The notes under the pieces were generated by a model that made no database searches, was not told the DNA's origin, and was given only the letters and a program-made list of their open reading frames with translations. From NCBI GenBank assembly GCA_023398345.1, contig JAEWSK010000278.1, forward strand, positions 1 through 10,109: a DNA stretch of 10,109 nucleotides. The letters are read 5' to 3'. The DNA is from Armatimonadota bacterium. Lineage in GTDB: Bacteria; Armatimonadota; UBA5829. Shown here in pieces: positions 1-7,260 of this stretch. Numbering within the stretch: the stretch's first letter is position 1; each line of letters starts with the position of its first letter. Both the position numbers and the translations under genes were made by a program.

Positions 1-1110
<1,110 letters not shown>

Positions 1111-1134
1111 AAAAACTGCAAAATGACGAATAAC

Positions 1135-1170
1135 AAAAAGAGCCGGGGAACGCTCCGGCTCTTTATTTAT
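1135..1170 (+). terminator. Rho-independent terminator after gyrB
   Basis: A perfect stem AAAGAGCCGG/CCGGCTCTTT (1137-1146 with 1155-1164) extends inward by a G-T and a G-C pair to an AACG tetraloop (1149-1152). It is followed by TTTATTTAT. The A-rich 5' flank means it could also work in the minus direction, but no minus-strand gene runs into it. It lies 25 bases after the gyrB stop and ends just before the MFS gene, so it should separate the two transcription units. Confidence 0.88.
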
Positions 1171-1180
1171 ACCTGCCACT

Positions 1181-2398
1181 ATGGGGGTTGCCGCTTTGAG
1201 TTACGACCCACAAAATGAGCAAGACGCGACTGTTTGGAAGGGGCCATACGGTCTTCGAGCGTTTCGCCACCGCAACTTTTCTCTTCTGTGGACCGGACAG
1301 CTTGTCTCACTGACTGGCTCGTGGATGCAGGGGCTGTCGCTTCCTTGGCTGATATTCACCCTCACAGGCTCCAAGCTGCTGCTCGGCGTTGTTGCCGCGG
1401 CGGGCATGCTCCCGGCGCTTATAGTCACTTTGCCTTCGGGTGTAATAGCCGACCGGTTCAGCAAGCGAAAGATCGTCATAATTACTCAGTCAATACTTAT
1501 GGCTCAGGCTCTTGCGCTGTCGGCACTAACGTTTACGCACACCATTCAGGTCTGGCATATAATCGTACTCGCCACGTTTGCCGGATTCGCCAACGCAATG
1601 GATATGCCTACGCGCCAAGCGATGGTTGTGGAACTTGTCGGCAAAGAAGATCTGGCAAACGCAATCGCGCTCAACTCATCAATGTTTAACCTCACGCGCA
1701 TTGCCGGGCCGTTTGTGGGTGGAATAGTTCTTGCGGTGGTCGGGCCTGCATGGTGCTTTTTAATAAATGCAATCACCTATGTTGCAGCAATTGTCGGCTT
1801 GTTGCTTATGAAAAACGTCAAGGCGCTTTTTCAGGCAGATAAAGATGAGTCCATGTTCAAGCAGATCGGCGAGGGATTTAATTACGTGTGGGGAACCCCA
1901 CTGATGCGCAATATGATAATGATGACTGCCATCCACTCTGTTTTTTGGGCCTCATACGCTATATTTTTCCCGGTCTTTGCAATACGCATTTTCAAGGTTG
2001 GCGCGACCGGGCAAGGCATAATGAGTGCGGCGGTCGGGGTTGGGGCGTTGACAGCCGCATTAACGGTATCGTCCTTGGGGCATCTTTTTCAGCAAAAAAC
2101 AATTGTATTTGCCGGATCATTTCTGGCACCTGTCGGCCTGCTTGTGTTTTCATTAAGCAGCAATTTTTATATGGCTCTCGGCAGCCTTGTGGCGGTTGGA
2201 ATGGGAATGATGATGTTCATGGCGTCATCGAACACAATTTTGCAAGTCAAAGCGCCGCCCAGTTTAGCTGGACGCGTGATGAGTCTGCGGGCACTTGTGC
2301 TGCTGGGAATGGGTGCTCCGGGGGCAGTTTTATTGGGACGGCTTGCGGAGTTCAAGCATATTGGCGCGCAGGGCACGATATTGATCGGGCGCTGGTAG
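1181..2398 (+). CDS. MFS exporter (MFS_3 / EntS-like), C-terminus probably frameshifted
   Basis: This is a polytopic inner-membrane transporter of the major facilitator superfamily that would export small molecules by proton antiport; the substrate is unknown. The N-terminus FRHRNFSLLWTGQLVSLTGSW, the motif A loop GVIADRFSKRK after helix 2, and MDMPTRQAMVVELV with NAIALNSSMFN are hallmarks of the MFS_3/EntS-like group. Eleven hydrophobic helices can be followed. The reading then stops at TAG 2396-2398 just after GTILIG, where the family normally enters helix 12; the missing helix is readable in another frame to 2505. No good Shine-Dalgarno precedes ATG 1181, and GGGGG (1183-1187) eight bases before TTG 1196 makes that start an alternative. 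It sits 10 bases downstream of the gyrB terminator, and no clear promoter of its own is visible. Confidence 0.85.
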   Translation: MGVAALSYDPQNEQDATVWKGPYGLRAFRHRNFSLLWTGQLVSLTGSWMQGLSLPWLIFTLTGSKLLLGVVAAAGMLPALIVTLPSGVIADRFSKRKIVIITQSILMAQALALSALTFTHTIQVWHIIVLATFAGFANAMDMPTRQAMVVELVGKEDLANAIALNSSMFNLTRIAGPFVGGIVLAVVGPAWCFLINAITYVAAIVGLLLMKNVKALFQADKDESMFKQIGEGFNYVWGTPLMRNMIMMTAIHSVFWASYAIFFPVFAIRIFKVGATGQGIMSAAVGVGALTAALTVSSLGHLFQQKTIVFAGSFLAPVGLLVFSLSSNFYMALGSLVAVGMGMMMFMASSNTILQVKAPPSLAGRVMSLRALVLLGMGAPGAVLLGRLAEFKHIGAQGTILIGRW

Positions 2399-2505
2399 GA
2401 TTAGTTACTTCTACATTTTTTGCCGTTACAATGCGGCCGCGCAAAAAGTGCGAACCCACAGCGGCTCCCATTGAAAATAGTGCAGTAGGTGTCGACAATA
2501 AATGA
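2389..2505 (+). other. Out-of-frame C-terminal tail of the MFS exporter
   Basis: One frame over from the MFS gene, the sequence reads ALVGLVTSTFFAVTMRPRKK and continues to TGA at 2503-2505. This is a hydrophobic helix followed by a basic cytoplasmic tail, as expected for MFS helix 12 and its C-terminus. Adding one G to GGG at 2387-2389 joins the parts as LIGALVGLV and gives an intact protein of about 441 residues. The segment has no start codon or ribosome site of its own. It is either a real frameshift mutation, a programmed or slippage site, or a sequencing or assembly error. Confidence 0.75.
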
Positions 2506-2534
2506 GCCGGACGCTGTAAATATATATTGCCAGC

Positions 2535-3128
2535 CTACTCCTGCTCGGTGCCGATTTCGCCTTCTCTTATAGAGACTTTACTTTCAATTCCCATCACGCC
2601 GCGGACATTTAACACCATGTCATGCAAATTATAAAGATTTTCAGCGGTCTGCACAAAGCCTTCAAGCCGCACGATCTGGTTGACTGATTTCCACCTTACA
2701 TCAGAAATGTCAAAATCAATTTGCGCTGCAAACCTTTGTCGAAGCTCGTCTGTAATCTCTTTGTCCGTGAACTCACCGGGAAACTGCTCGCTGGACGCAA
2801 GTCCCGCCCCAGGCCCGGACGACTCACCCGCAATTGCAAACGGCGTTTGGCTAATATCGCCCTCGGCCAGACTGTATCCCAAATGGGCATCCGTGAGATC
2901 GCCGTCATCTGGAGACACGACTGCTATTTGGTTGATAACCTCGTCGATTTCTTCAATTTCGTAGGCCAATTGCTCGGCTATATTCTTCTGCTGCTCGGTC
3001 TCGACCTCGCCGGTCAGTATGGCGACACCGTTTTCTACATCGACTCCTATTTCCATTAAGCCGACATCTTTGTTTGCAATAAGATTCGCCTTTACGCGCA
3101 GTTCACTCAGCTTGTTTCCTACAGCCAT
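2535..3128 (-). CDS. Double BON-domain protein, apparently without a signal peptide
   Basis: This 197-residue acidic protein has two BON (bacterial OsmY and nodulation) domains. The first, at about 7-70, contains VDVENGVAILTGEVET followed by helix-rich EIEEIDEVINQIAVV. The second, at about 125-188, contains VRLEGFVQTAENLYNLHDMV then VRGVMGIESKVSI. They are joined by a Gly/Ser/Pro-rich linker at about 71-122. BON domains are thought to bind phospholipid or other hydrophobic ligands, and many are periplasmic. Here the start at 3128 is set by GGAGGG (3138-3143) nine bases upstream. From that start there is no signal peptide or membrane helix, which suggests a cytoplasmic location. Extension to TTG 3194 or ATG 3164 lacks a ribosome site and adds a Cys-rich stretch that is not signal-like. 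The gene converges on the MFS gene and diverges from the OmpR-type regulator. Its function is not known. Confidence 0.85.
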   Translation of the reverse strand: MAVGNKLSELRVKANLIANKDVGLMEIGVDVENGVAILTGEVETEQQKNIAEQLAYEIEEIDEVINQIAVVSPDDGDLTDAHLGYSLAEGDISQTPFAIAGESSGPGAGLASSEQFPGEFTDKEITDELRQRFAAQIDFDISDVRWKSVNQIVRLEGFVQTAENLYNLHDMVLNVRGVMGIESKVSIREGEIGTEQE

Positions 3129-3264
3129 TTTGCAATGCCCTCCGCAGCAGAATATTTCTTGCATAAGTCTATACCCGCACAGTAAAGCGAACAAACTGAT
3201 GATAAAGCATTAAGGAAATTTGAGAATAAAGCCCTTATATGCAATTGATTTTGTGTGATAGCGC

Positions 3265-3292
3265 TTGCTTTTCTGCAAATTGAGTATATACT
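3265..3292 (+). promoter_or_regulatory. Candidate sigma-70-type promoter for the OmpR-type regulator
   Basis: TATACT at 3287-3292 is a good -10 box. TTGCTT at 3265-3270, 16 bases upstream, is a weak -35 box. Together they would start transcription about 22 bases before ATG 3322. GGGGG at 3309-3313, eight bases from the ATG, may act as the ribosome site. The rest of the 193-bp divergent spacer (3129-3321) is AT-rich and must also hold the BON gene promoter, which I could not place. Confidence 0.4.
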
Positions 3293-3321
3293 AATGCTAT
3301 TCTGATCCGGGGGTTTGTGGG

Positions 3322-4020
3322 ATGCCGAAGGGAAGCATTCTGCTGATCGGCGGCGACGAAAACTCGCGACAATCAATTGCCCATGCGCTGGCGGGGCGGG
3401 GCTATGCTGTGTCGTTTTCTATGTTTGGAGACGAATGCATGGCTGCTGCTCGCCACAACCAGCCCGATTTAATAATCCTCGATTCGACTCTGCTCGACCA
3501 ATGCTGCACCCAAACATGCACTGATCTGCGCGCAATGTGCACGTCACCGATTATAATACTTAGCTCGGATAAAGATGACTATGATATTGCGCTAGGTCTT
3601 GGAGTCGGCGCAGATGCATATTTGATTAAGCCCGTGGCAAAGTCCGTGCTGGTTGCGCAAGTCGAATCTGCAATGCGGCGTGAGACGGCCTATCGCAAGC
3701 GTCAATCTAAGTTTAAGCCGATCTATGTGCGGAATTTGGTTGTTGATCTAGCTGGTTGCGAGTTAAAAAAGAACGGAGCGGTGATTTTACTTTCGCCGAC
3801 GGAGTTCAAATTAGTCCGCGCGCTTGCGGAAAATGCCGGCCGAGTGCTTTCTCGCGACCAACTGCTTGACAGCGTGTGGAACACACGTGCCGACGGCGTA
3901 TACTCACGCACTATTGATGTCCACATCGGCAGGCTAAGGCGCAAAATCGAAGACGACATTCGCAACCCCAGCTATATCGTCACCGTGACAGGCATGGGCT
4001 ATAAGCTGCGGGCCGATTAA
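3322..4020 (+). CDS. OmpR/PhoB-family response regulator with a degenerate receiver
   Basis: A 232-residue protein with an N-terminal receiver (about 4-118) and a C-terminal OmpR-type winged helix (about 133-230), close to the usual length for the family. The effector is canonical: LSPTEFKLVRALAENAGRVL, RDQLLDSVW, SRTIDVHIGRLRRKIE and VTGMGYKLR. The receiver keeps the phospho-acceptor position (PDLIILD, Asp54), the switch Ser/Thr position (Ser81) and the conserved Lys in YLIKPV. The two acidic Mg-binding residues before it are Gly10 and Gly11 (ILLIGGDE instead of I-L-V-V-D-D-x). The usual Pro-Gly after the acceptor Asp is absent, and the loop holds Cys61, Cys62, Cys66 and Cys73. It probably binds DNA as a dimer at direct repeats, but normal phosphorylation is doubtful. 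No sensor kinase is adjacent. Its stop lies one base from the stop of the convergent rpoN gene. Confidence 0.9.
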   Translation: MPKGSILLIGGDENSRQSIAHALAGRGYAVSFSMFGDECMAAARHNQPDLIILDSTLLDQCCTQTCTDLRAMCTSPIIILSSDKDDYDIALGLGVGADAYLIKPVAKSVLVAQVESAMRRETAYRKRQSKFKPIYVRNLVVDLAGCELKKNGAVILLSPTEFKLVRALAENAGRVLSRDQLLDSVWNTRADGVYSRTIDVHIGRLRRKIEDDIRNPSYIVTVTGMGYKLRAD

Positions 4021-4021
4021 A

Positions 4022-5428
4022 TTACGCAGCGCGCAGTTGGTAAGGCAGCACTCGCAATTGGTCTCGATACTTGGCAACTGTCCTTCGCGCTATATCAACT
4101 CCATGCTCTGTCAGCATTTTGGCAATTTCGCTGTCGGAAATTGGCTCGACGGAGCGCGATATTATTTCCCGAATCATATTTCGTACAGGTAGCGCAGAAT
4201 CGAAAAACAGCTCAAATGAGACTGTCTCGCCTGAAGGCAGTTTGCAGAACTTGCCCGCTACCGCGCGGCAAATTGTGGATTCGTGGACATCCAGAGCCTT
4301 GGCAATATCTTTTTGACGCAGCGGTCTGAGATGGGACGGGCCATTGAGAAGAAACCCTTTTTGATAGTCGGCGATGTAACTTGCGACGCGGGTGAGGGTC
4401 TTTTTGCGCAGGGCAATTGCCTCTAAAATACACTTTACTCGATCGACATGCTCTCGGATGTGTCGGCAGTCGTCCTCGCTCAAATACGAATCGCCCTTGC
4501 GGATCGAACCGTAAAGCTCATTGTAAGTTTCATCTATATCGAGCAGCCGGCTGTGCGAATCAAGCGCTTCGACCGATATTGAGCCATCTTTTGCATGCAT
4601 TATTACATCCGGCACGACCGCCACAGATTCGTTTGGCGCAAACTCGCTAAATGGCTGCGCGTAAACCGACGCAGGATACGGAGTCAAACTATTCTTTATA
4701 AAATCGGCGGCCTCAGCAACGACACCGACAGTCACTTCCATTTGGCTCGCAATGACTTTAAATTTCACTTTTGAGAAATCTTCCCAATAGTCCATCAAAA
4801 TCCGCTCGGCATTTGCGACAGTTGTGCCAGTTTCGCCGAGGCTCCGAAGCTGAATTAGAAGGCACTCGCGCAAATCGCGGGCGGCTATGCCGGGCGGGTC
4901 AAAGCTCTGCACGATGCAAAGCACTTCCTCGACTTCAGGTACTGCGACGGTGAACTCCTCGGCAATTTCAAAAAGCGACTCGCGGAAATAGCCGTCGTCG
5001 TCAAGCGATTCTATAAGATACTCGGCAATGCGCAGTTTGCGCCCTGCCAAACTGATTCTAGCTTGCTGCTTGAGATAAGAATCGAGGCTGATTGTCGATG
5101 CTACGGTGCGAAATGGATCAAAAGATGATTCAGCGCCTGCGGCGTCATAGGCCCGCTTGAGATAATCGCGCTCGCTCATTTCAGAGGGGTCGGATCCATC
5201 AATAGCTTTCATTGAGGCGCTGCACACAGGGCAAGTTTTTTCACTTGTTACAAACCCGCATACCGGACACCGAGAGCCTTCTTTGACGGAAAGCGCCGGG
5301 TTTTCCATTGCTTCGGTTTCGATAAACTCGCTAAGTTCGATCAGGCCCATATTGAGTATTGCATTGGCCTGAATCTGAACTGGAATAGTGCGCAATTGCT
5401 GTCTATGCGCTAATGCGGCACCCTGCAT
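4022..5428 (-). CDS. rpoN: RNA polymerase sigma-54 factor with a zinc-ribbon-like insert
   Basis: This 468-residue sigma-54 directs core polymerase to -24/-12 promoters and needs an AAA+ activator to open DNA. Region I is at about 1-46 (QQLRTIPVQIQANAILNMGL, ending in ETEAMENPAL). The core-binding domain follows, with YLIESLDDDGYF and FDPPGIAARDLRECLLIQL. The -12-binding helix-turn-helix is at about 367-392 (LRPLRQKDIAKAL, VHESTICRA), and the -24-binding RpoN box ARRTVAKYR is at 447-455. Between region I and the core domain, where others have a variable acidic region II, four cysteines form C-x2-C-x8-C-x2-C (Cys54, 57, 66, 69). I chose the start at 5428 because GGAGG (5437-5441) lies eight bases upstream; a 12-residue longer start at 5464 has no ribosome site. 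The gene lies downstream of, and on the same strand as, a sigma-54 activator gene, across a 279-bp gap. Confidence 0.95.
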   Translation of the reverse strand: MQGAALAHRQQLRTIPVQIQANAILNMGLIELSEFIETEAMENPALSVKEGSRCPVCGFVTSEKTCPVCSASMKAIDGSDPSEMSERDYLKRAYDAAGAESSFDPFRTVASTISLDSYLKQQARISLAGRKLRIAEYLIESLDDDGYFRESLFEIAEEFTVAVPEVEEVLCIVQSFDPPGIAARDLRECLLIQLRSLGETGTTVANAERILMDYWEDFSKVKFKVIASQMEVTVGVVAEAADFIKNSLTPYPASVYAQPFSEFAPNESVAVVPDVIMHAKDGSISVEALDSHSRLLDIDETYNELYGSIRKGDSYLSEDDCRHIREHVDRVKCILEAIALRKKTLTRVASYIADYQKGFLLNGPSHLRPLRQKDIAKALDVHESTICRAVAGKFCKLPSGETVSFELFFDSALPVRNMIREIISRSVEPISDSEIAKMLTEHGVDIARRTVAKYRDQLRVLPYQLRAA

Positions 5429-5707
5429 AACACCATCCTCCACTCCGCTCTTCGGCGGATACATCCCAGTAAGATTACTAGTATAAAGTATCGGCAGGCA
5501 GGCTATAGTACTTGAGTGAAAAATTAGCGCTGCAGCATTTATTTCTACGTGCGACTTCTATATATGCCTGATAATTTGCCATAGTTTTTCGATATTTCGC
5601 CAAATAGACACTGGTAGGCGTTGATATTACACAGATGCGTGCTTGTTGGCAATTTTTTTCACTCGCTTTACTGATAGGAAGTTGGTGTTGGAAGTTACGA
5701 AGAGGGT
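5429..5707 (-). other. Spacer between the sigma-54 activator and rpoN
   Basis: This 279-bp AT-rich non-coding stretch presumably carries the rpoN promoter. On the minus strand a TATACT-like -10 box lies at about 5479-5484 without a matching -35 box. A short inverted repeat, AGTAA-GA-TTACT (5468-5479), lies between it and the ribosome site GGAGG (5437-5441). No hairpin with a T-run is visible after the activator stop at 5708, so readthrough from the activator into rpoN is possible. No RNA gene was recognised. Confidence 0.4.
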
Positions 5708-7114
5708 TTACACGTTTTCTAGCTTAAACTCGCGTATTTTATTGCGCAGCGTTTTGCGGTCTATGCCCAATGTCTGGGCTGCAGCGGACTGGTTCCATCC
5801 ACACTCTTTCAGCACTCGCTCGATGTGAATTTTTTCAACATAGCGAAGCGACGCATCGGCTGGATATGGATCAGCTTGATTTGTAGAGGTCTGAGTGTCG
5901 GGTTGAGGATGTGTTTGGGTATGCAGCGATAGTGGCCCCAGCATGAGATGCTCCGGGCGGACTGTCTCACCGTTGCACAAAATTACCGACCGCTCGATTG
6001 CATTCTCAAGTTCTCGAATATTGCCGGGCCAGTGATATGCCTTTAGTTCGGCAAGCGCCTCATCAGAGAACTTGCGCACATTCTTTCCGGTCTCGTTTGC
6101 ATAGGCCGACAAAAAATGGTGCGCAAATACTTCAATATCTGCGCCGCGCTCGCGAACCGGCGGGAGATTGAGGCATATGACTGCAAGTCTGTAGTAGAGA
6201 TCGTCACGAAACTCATTTTTGCGCATTGCGTCTTCGAGATCACGATTTGTTGCGGCTATAACGCGAACATCCACCGTCAGCGTCTCGCTGCCGCCCACAC
6301 GCTCGAATTGCTTTTCCTGCAGCACACGTAAAAGCTTCGTCTGCACCGAGGCGGAGACATCGCCTATCTCATCAAGAAAAATAGTGCCCCTGTGCGCCAT
6401 CTCAAAGCGTCCGATATGCCGAGCGACGGCATTCGTAAATGCGCCTTTTTCATGGCCGAAAAGCTCGCTTTCCAGCAAATTCTCGGACAGCGCGGTGCAG
6501 TTGACTTTTACAAATGGGGCATCGGCGCGGTTGCTCTGATAGTGGATTGTGCGCGCGAGATATTCTTTGCCGGTTCCGGTCTCGCCTAGGATAAGCACGG
6601 TCGCATTGGTGGCAGCCGCACGCGCGGCTGTGACATAGGCACGTTGGACATCAGGGTTGGAGCCAATGATATTGTCGAACCCGAACTTCTTTTTTAGCTC
6701 ACTGCGAAGGTATCTATTTTCATCAATAAGCCGCCGCTGACGCAGCGCTCTATCGACGAGCATTTGAAGCTCATCAAGCTCAAACGGCTTCGTGACAAAA
6801 TCATACGCGCCCAGCCGCATGGCTTCGATGGCTGTCTGAGTGCTGCCGTAGGCGGTAATCATAATCACAGGAATGTCGGGCTTATGCTCTTTTATGCCCG
6901 CAAGCACATCTAAGCCGCTCATTTTCGGCAGGCTCATATCGAGAATTACGAGATCATAATCGCCGCCACTAGCGGCGGCGAGCCCGGACGCACCGTCGGG
7001 CGCACTTGCAGTTGCGTAACCCGATTCAGCGAACAGGCGAGAAATCATGTCCCGCATTCCGGCTTCGTCGTCAATTATAAGTATAGTCTTGCTTTCAGAC
7101 AATTGTTCCACCAT
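5708..7114 (-). CDS. NtrC-family sigma-54-dependent response regulator (GAFTNA variant)
   Basis: A 468-residue three-domain activator, the length typical of NtrC. The receiver (about 9-120) is complete: Asp15, Asp16, phospho-acceptor Asp59, Thr87 and Lys109. The AAA+ domain (about 148-385) has Walker A GETGTGKE (177-184), Walker B GTIFLDE (243-249), the sensor I region VRVIAATNRDL and the Arg-finger region FRDDLYYRL. A Fis-type helix-turn-helix lies at about 428-465 (VLKECGWNQSAAAQTLGI). Such proteins form ring ATPases at upstream enhancers and remodel sigma-54 polymerase. The sigma-54-contacting loop reads GAFTNA (224-229) instead of GAFTGA. A linker of about 35 residues rich in Thr, Gln and Pro precedes the DNA-binding domain. 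The ATG at 7114 has no Shine-Dalgarno, and a good promoter places the transcript start only about nine bases upstream, so translation may be near-leaderless. The cognate kinase is not in the window, so the regulon is unknown. Confidence 0.94.
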   Translation of the reverse strand: MVEQLSESKTILIIDDEAGMRDMISRLFAESGYATASAPDGASGLAAASGGDYDLVILDMSLPKMSGLDVLAGIKEHKPDIPVIMITAYGSTQTAIEAMRLGAYDFVTKPFELDELQMLVDRALRQRRLIDENRYLRSELKKKFGFDNIIGSNPDVQRAYVTAARAAATNATVLILGETGTGKEYLARTIHYQSNRADAPFVKVNCTALSENLLESELFGHEKGAFTNAVARHIGRFEMAHRGTIFLDEIGDVSASVQTKLLRVLQEKQFERVGGSETLTVDVRVIAATNRDLEDAMRKNEFRDDLYYRLAVICLNLPPVRERGADIEVFAHHFLSAYANETGKNVRKFSDEALAELKAYHWPGNIRELENAIERSVILCNGETVRPEHLMLGPLSLHTQTHPQPDTQTSTNQADPYPADASLRYVEKIHIERVLKECGWNQSAAAQTLGIDRKTLRNKIREFKLENV

Positions 7115-7129
7115 GCCAATAACTCATCT

Positions 7130-7158
7130 ATTCTATGCTACAGGCGTCGAAGTGGCAA
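7130..7158 (-). promoter_or_regulatory. Sigma-70-type promoter of the NtrC-family activator
   Basis: On the minus strand, TTGCCA (7153-7158, five of six consensus bases) is followed after exactly 17 bases by TAGAAT (7130-7135, five of six). The expected start is near 7123, about nine bases before ATG 7114. That agrees with the missing ribosome site. It overlaps no part of the plus-strand promoter at 7206-7234, but the two are close enough to share regulatory proteins. Confidence 0.65.
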
Positions 7159-7205
7159 GTGTAAGATTCACGAAATAATGTCTAGCGCATCAAAGCGGCA
7201 TTTGC

Positions 7206-7234
7206 TTGACAGGGATTTCATTGCGTCGTATCTT
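7206..7234 (+). promoter_or_regulatory. Sigma-70-type promoter of the polysaccharide ligase/polymerase gene
   Basis: A perfect -35 box TTGACA (7206-7211), a 17-base spacer and TATCTT (7229-7234, four of six) predict a start near 7241. This leaves a leader of about 20 bases containing GGAG (7251-7254), six bases before ATG 7261. The geometry supports ATG 7261 over the GTG at 7249, which would be only about eight bases from the start site. Confidence 0.7.
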
Positions 7235-7260
7235 TTAGTCAGCACTACGTGGAGCATTGG

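Noticed and set aside
3129..3194. Longer N-terminus for the BON protein
   Set aside because: The upstream TTG and ATG have no ribosome site, whereas GGAGGG is well placed for ATG 3128.
3212..3238. TAAGG...CCTTA inverted repeat in the BON/regulator spacer as a terminator or operator
   Set aside because: The arms are five bases with a long AT-rich loop and no T-run; too weak to call.
5468..5479. Inverted repeat AGTAA-GA-TTACT as an rpoN operator
   Set aside because: Five-base arms in AT-rich DNA are expected by chance and there is no second copy near related genes.
5558..5585. Minus-strand TGGCA...GGCAT upstream of rpoN as a -24/-12 sigma-54 promoter
   Set aside because: The GG and GC elements are separated by 11 bases where sigma-54 promoters need 10, and the rest of the consensus is weak.
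7249..7260. GTG start at 7249 for the polysaccharide protein
   Set aside because: It overlaps the GGAG that serves ATG 7261 and would lie only about eight bases from the predicted transcript start.
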